From Methanomicrobiales archaeon (GTDB lineage: Archaea; Halobacteriota; Methanomicrobia; Methanomicrobiales; Methanoculleaceae), in NCBI GenBank assembly GCA_012511245.1, contig JAAZGM010000270.1, forward strand, positions 1 through 6,156: a stretch of DNA of 6,156 nt. Reading direction: 5' to 3'. The notes beneath the pieces were generated by a model, which was given only the letters and a program-made list of their open reading frames with translations, searched no databases and was not told the origin of the DNA. Numbering within the stretch: the stretch's first letter is position 1; each line of letters begins with the position of its first letter. Made by a program: the position numbers and the translations under genes. This document shows, piece by piece, positions 4,932-6,156 of the stretch.

Positions 4932-6156
4932 ATGACTGACACTAATGGCAAATTACGTTACGTTCCCACAACCTGTCCCTACTGCGGCGTAGGGTGCGGG
5001 CTCAACCTTGTGGTGAACGACGGCAAGCTTGTGGGGGTCGAACCCTACAAGAGGAGCCCGATCAACGAGGGTAAGCTCTGCCCCAAGGGAGCCACCTGCT
5101 GGGAGTTCGTCCAGAGCCCCGACCGTCTGACAAAGCCCCTCATCAAGAAGAACGGGGAGTTCGTCGAGGCATCATGGGATGAAGCATACGACCTCATCGC
5201 CTCGAAGTTCACGGAGATCAGCGACAAGTACGGGCCGGACGCCCTCGGGTTCCAGGTCTCGTGCCGGACTCCGAACGAAGAGTGCTACATCATGCAGAAA
5301 CTCGCGCGGGTGGCCTTCAAGACCAACAACATCGACAACTGCGCGCGTATCTGCCACGGGCCGTCTGTCGCCGGACTCTCGCTCTCGTTCGGCTCCGGCG
5401 CCGCGACGAACCCCTTCGAGGATGTCAAGAACGCCGACGTCATCTTCATGATCGGCGCGAACAGCGTTGAAGCACACCCGCTCGCAGCACGCCGGGTTCT
5501 CCAGGCGAAGAAGGCGGGCAAGACGGTCATCGTCTGCGACCCGCGTTTCACACCCACCGCGCGTCTGGCTGATGAGTACGTCCGCTACAACCCCTCGACG
5601 AACATCGCCCTGATCAACTCGATCATGTACTGGATCATCCAGGAGAACCTCCACGACAAGGAGTTCATCGAGAAGAGAACGTCCGGGTTCGACGAACTGA
5701 AGAAGACCGTCGAGAACTACGCCGAGGTCGAGTCGATCACCGGCGTACCCACCGAGCGCGTCAAGGAGATCGCCCGTATTTACGCTAACGCAGGCAATGC
5801 GGTGATCATCTACTGTCTCGGCATCACGGAGCTCTCCACCGGCACGGACAACGTCCGGTCGCTCGGAAACCTCGCGATGCTCACCGGCAACGTCGGGAGA
5901 CCCGGTGTCGGTGTCAACCCGCTCCGTGGCCAGAACAACGTCCAGGGCGCCTGCGACATGGGTGCATACCCGAACGTCTTCTCCGGCTACCAGAAGTGCG
6001 AGGACGACGCCACCCGGAAGCGCATGGAAGAACTCTGGGGCGTCACCGGGCTTGCCAGCAACTACGGCGTGACCCTGACCGAACAGATCACCCAGTGCGG
6101 CGACCCGATCAAGGCGATGTACATCTTCGCGTTAAACCCGGTCGTCTCCTACCCCG
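4932..6156 (+). CDS. fdhA: Formate dehydrogenase catalytic (alpha) subunit, 3' end beyond window
   Basis: FdhA oxidises formate to CO2 at a bis-MGD Mo or W centre and passes electrons through a [4Fe-4S] cluster to FdhB, which in methanogens reduces F420 or supplies heterodisulfide reductase. The 408 visible codons show the cluster ligands C15, C18 and C22 (CPYCGVGC) and C50 (CPKG), with Lys52 next to the cluster. ARICHGPSVAG (138-148) puts Cys141 at the metal-ligand position, where E. coli FdhF has selenocysteine, followed by the catalytic His142. Cofactor-binding segments include VIFMIGANSVEAHP (170-183), VIVCDPRFTPTARLADEY (199-216) and GNLAMLTGNVGRPGVGVNPLRGQNNVQGACDMG (312-344), with Arg332 at the conserved active-site position. 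Family members are about 680-720 residues, so roughly the last 40% lies outside the window. The start at 4932 has a good RBS and puts Cys15 near the family's usual place. FdhB is expected nearby but not visible. Confidence 0.96.
   Translation, partial: MTDTNGKLRYVPTTCPYCGVGCGLNLVVNDGKLVGVEPYKRSPINEGKLCPKGATCWEFVQSPDRLTKPLIKKNGEFVEASWDEAYDLIASKFTEISDKYGPDALGFQVSCRTPNEECYIMQKLARVAFKTNNIDNCARICHGPSVAGLSLSFGSGAATNPFEDVKNADVIFMIGANSVEAHPLAARRVLQAKKAGKTVIVCDPRFTPTARLADEYVRYNPSTNIALINSIMYWIIQENLHDKEFIEKRTSGFDELKKTVENYAEVESITGVPTERVKEIARIYANAGNAVIIYCLGITELSTGTDNVRSLGNLAMLTGNVGRPGVGVNPLRGQNNVQGACDMGAYPNVFSGYQKCEDDATRKRMEELWGVTGLASNYGVTLTEQITQCGDPIKAMYIFALNPVVSYP

Noticed and set aside
5172..5654. Open frame of 160 codons on the minus strand inside fdhA
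   Set aside because: It is the antisense shadow of a clearly conserved FdhA; its Asp/Arg/Val-rich composition mirrors the codons of the real gene.

Overview
The window looks like a piece of a methanogenic archaeon, most likely Methanomicrobiales and Methanoculleus-like. This is inferred from a cysteine-type formate dehydrogenase catalytic subunit of methanogen character, two FmdE-domain proteins, a MoeA with a C-terminal PBP-like domain, GC-rich coding sequence with AT-rich archaeal-style TATA/BRE promoters, and GGAG-type ribosome binding sites. The exact species cannot be read from the sequence alone.

Layout. At the left edge, on the + strand, is the 3' part of a protein with tandem META (HslJ-like) domains (to 550). 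A convergent gap of about 255 bp follows, then a small minus-strand SnoaL/NTF2-like protein (806-1222) that appears to have a leaderless promoter. Next comes a minus-strand cluster, read right to left: an FmdE-domain protein with a C-terminal zinc ribbon (3968-4609), a TrmO/TsaA domain fused to a second FmdE domain (3107-3910), and a MoeA molybdenumtransferase fused to a PBP-like domain (1274-3073/3079). Spacing (57 bp, then about 27-33 bp) fits an operon, with possible internal promoters. A 322-bp non-coding region (4610-4931) separates this cluster from the divergent fdhA (4932 to beyond the right edge).

How it fits together. FdhA binds a bis-molybdopterin guanine dinucleotide Mo/W centre. 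MoeA performs the metal insertion step of that cofactor's synthesis. FmdE-domain proteins are historically linked to formylmethanofuran dehydrogenase, another Mo/W enzyme of methanogenesis. The divergent arrangement therefore suggests a Mo/W-enzyme accessory module facing formate dehydrogenase. The FmdE functions are not established, so their role here is inference.

The most interesting part is the shared 322-bp regulatory region. It holds a near-perfect 22-bp palindrome, a 14-bp palindrome just downstream of the fdhA TATA box that shares a 9-mer with the first, two 26-bp imperfect direct repeats exactly 53 bp apart, a stable-looking leader hairpin, and an in-frame upstream ATG that could extend FdhA by 22 residues. 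The most notable protein is the TrmO-FmdE fusion, which joins a tRNA-modification domain to a methanogenesis-linked domain.
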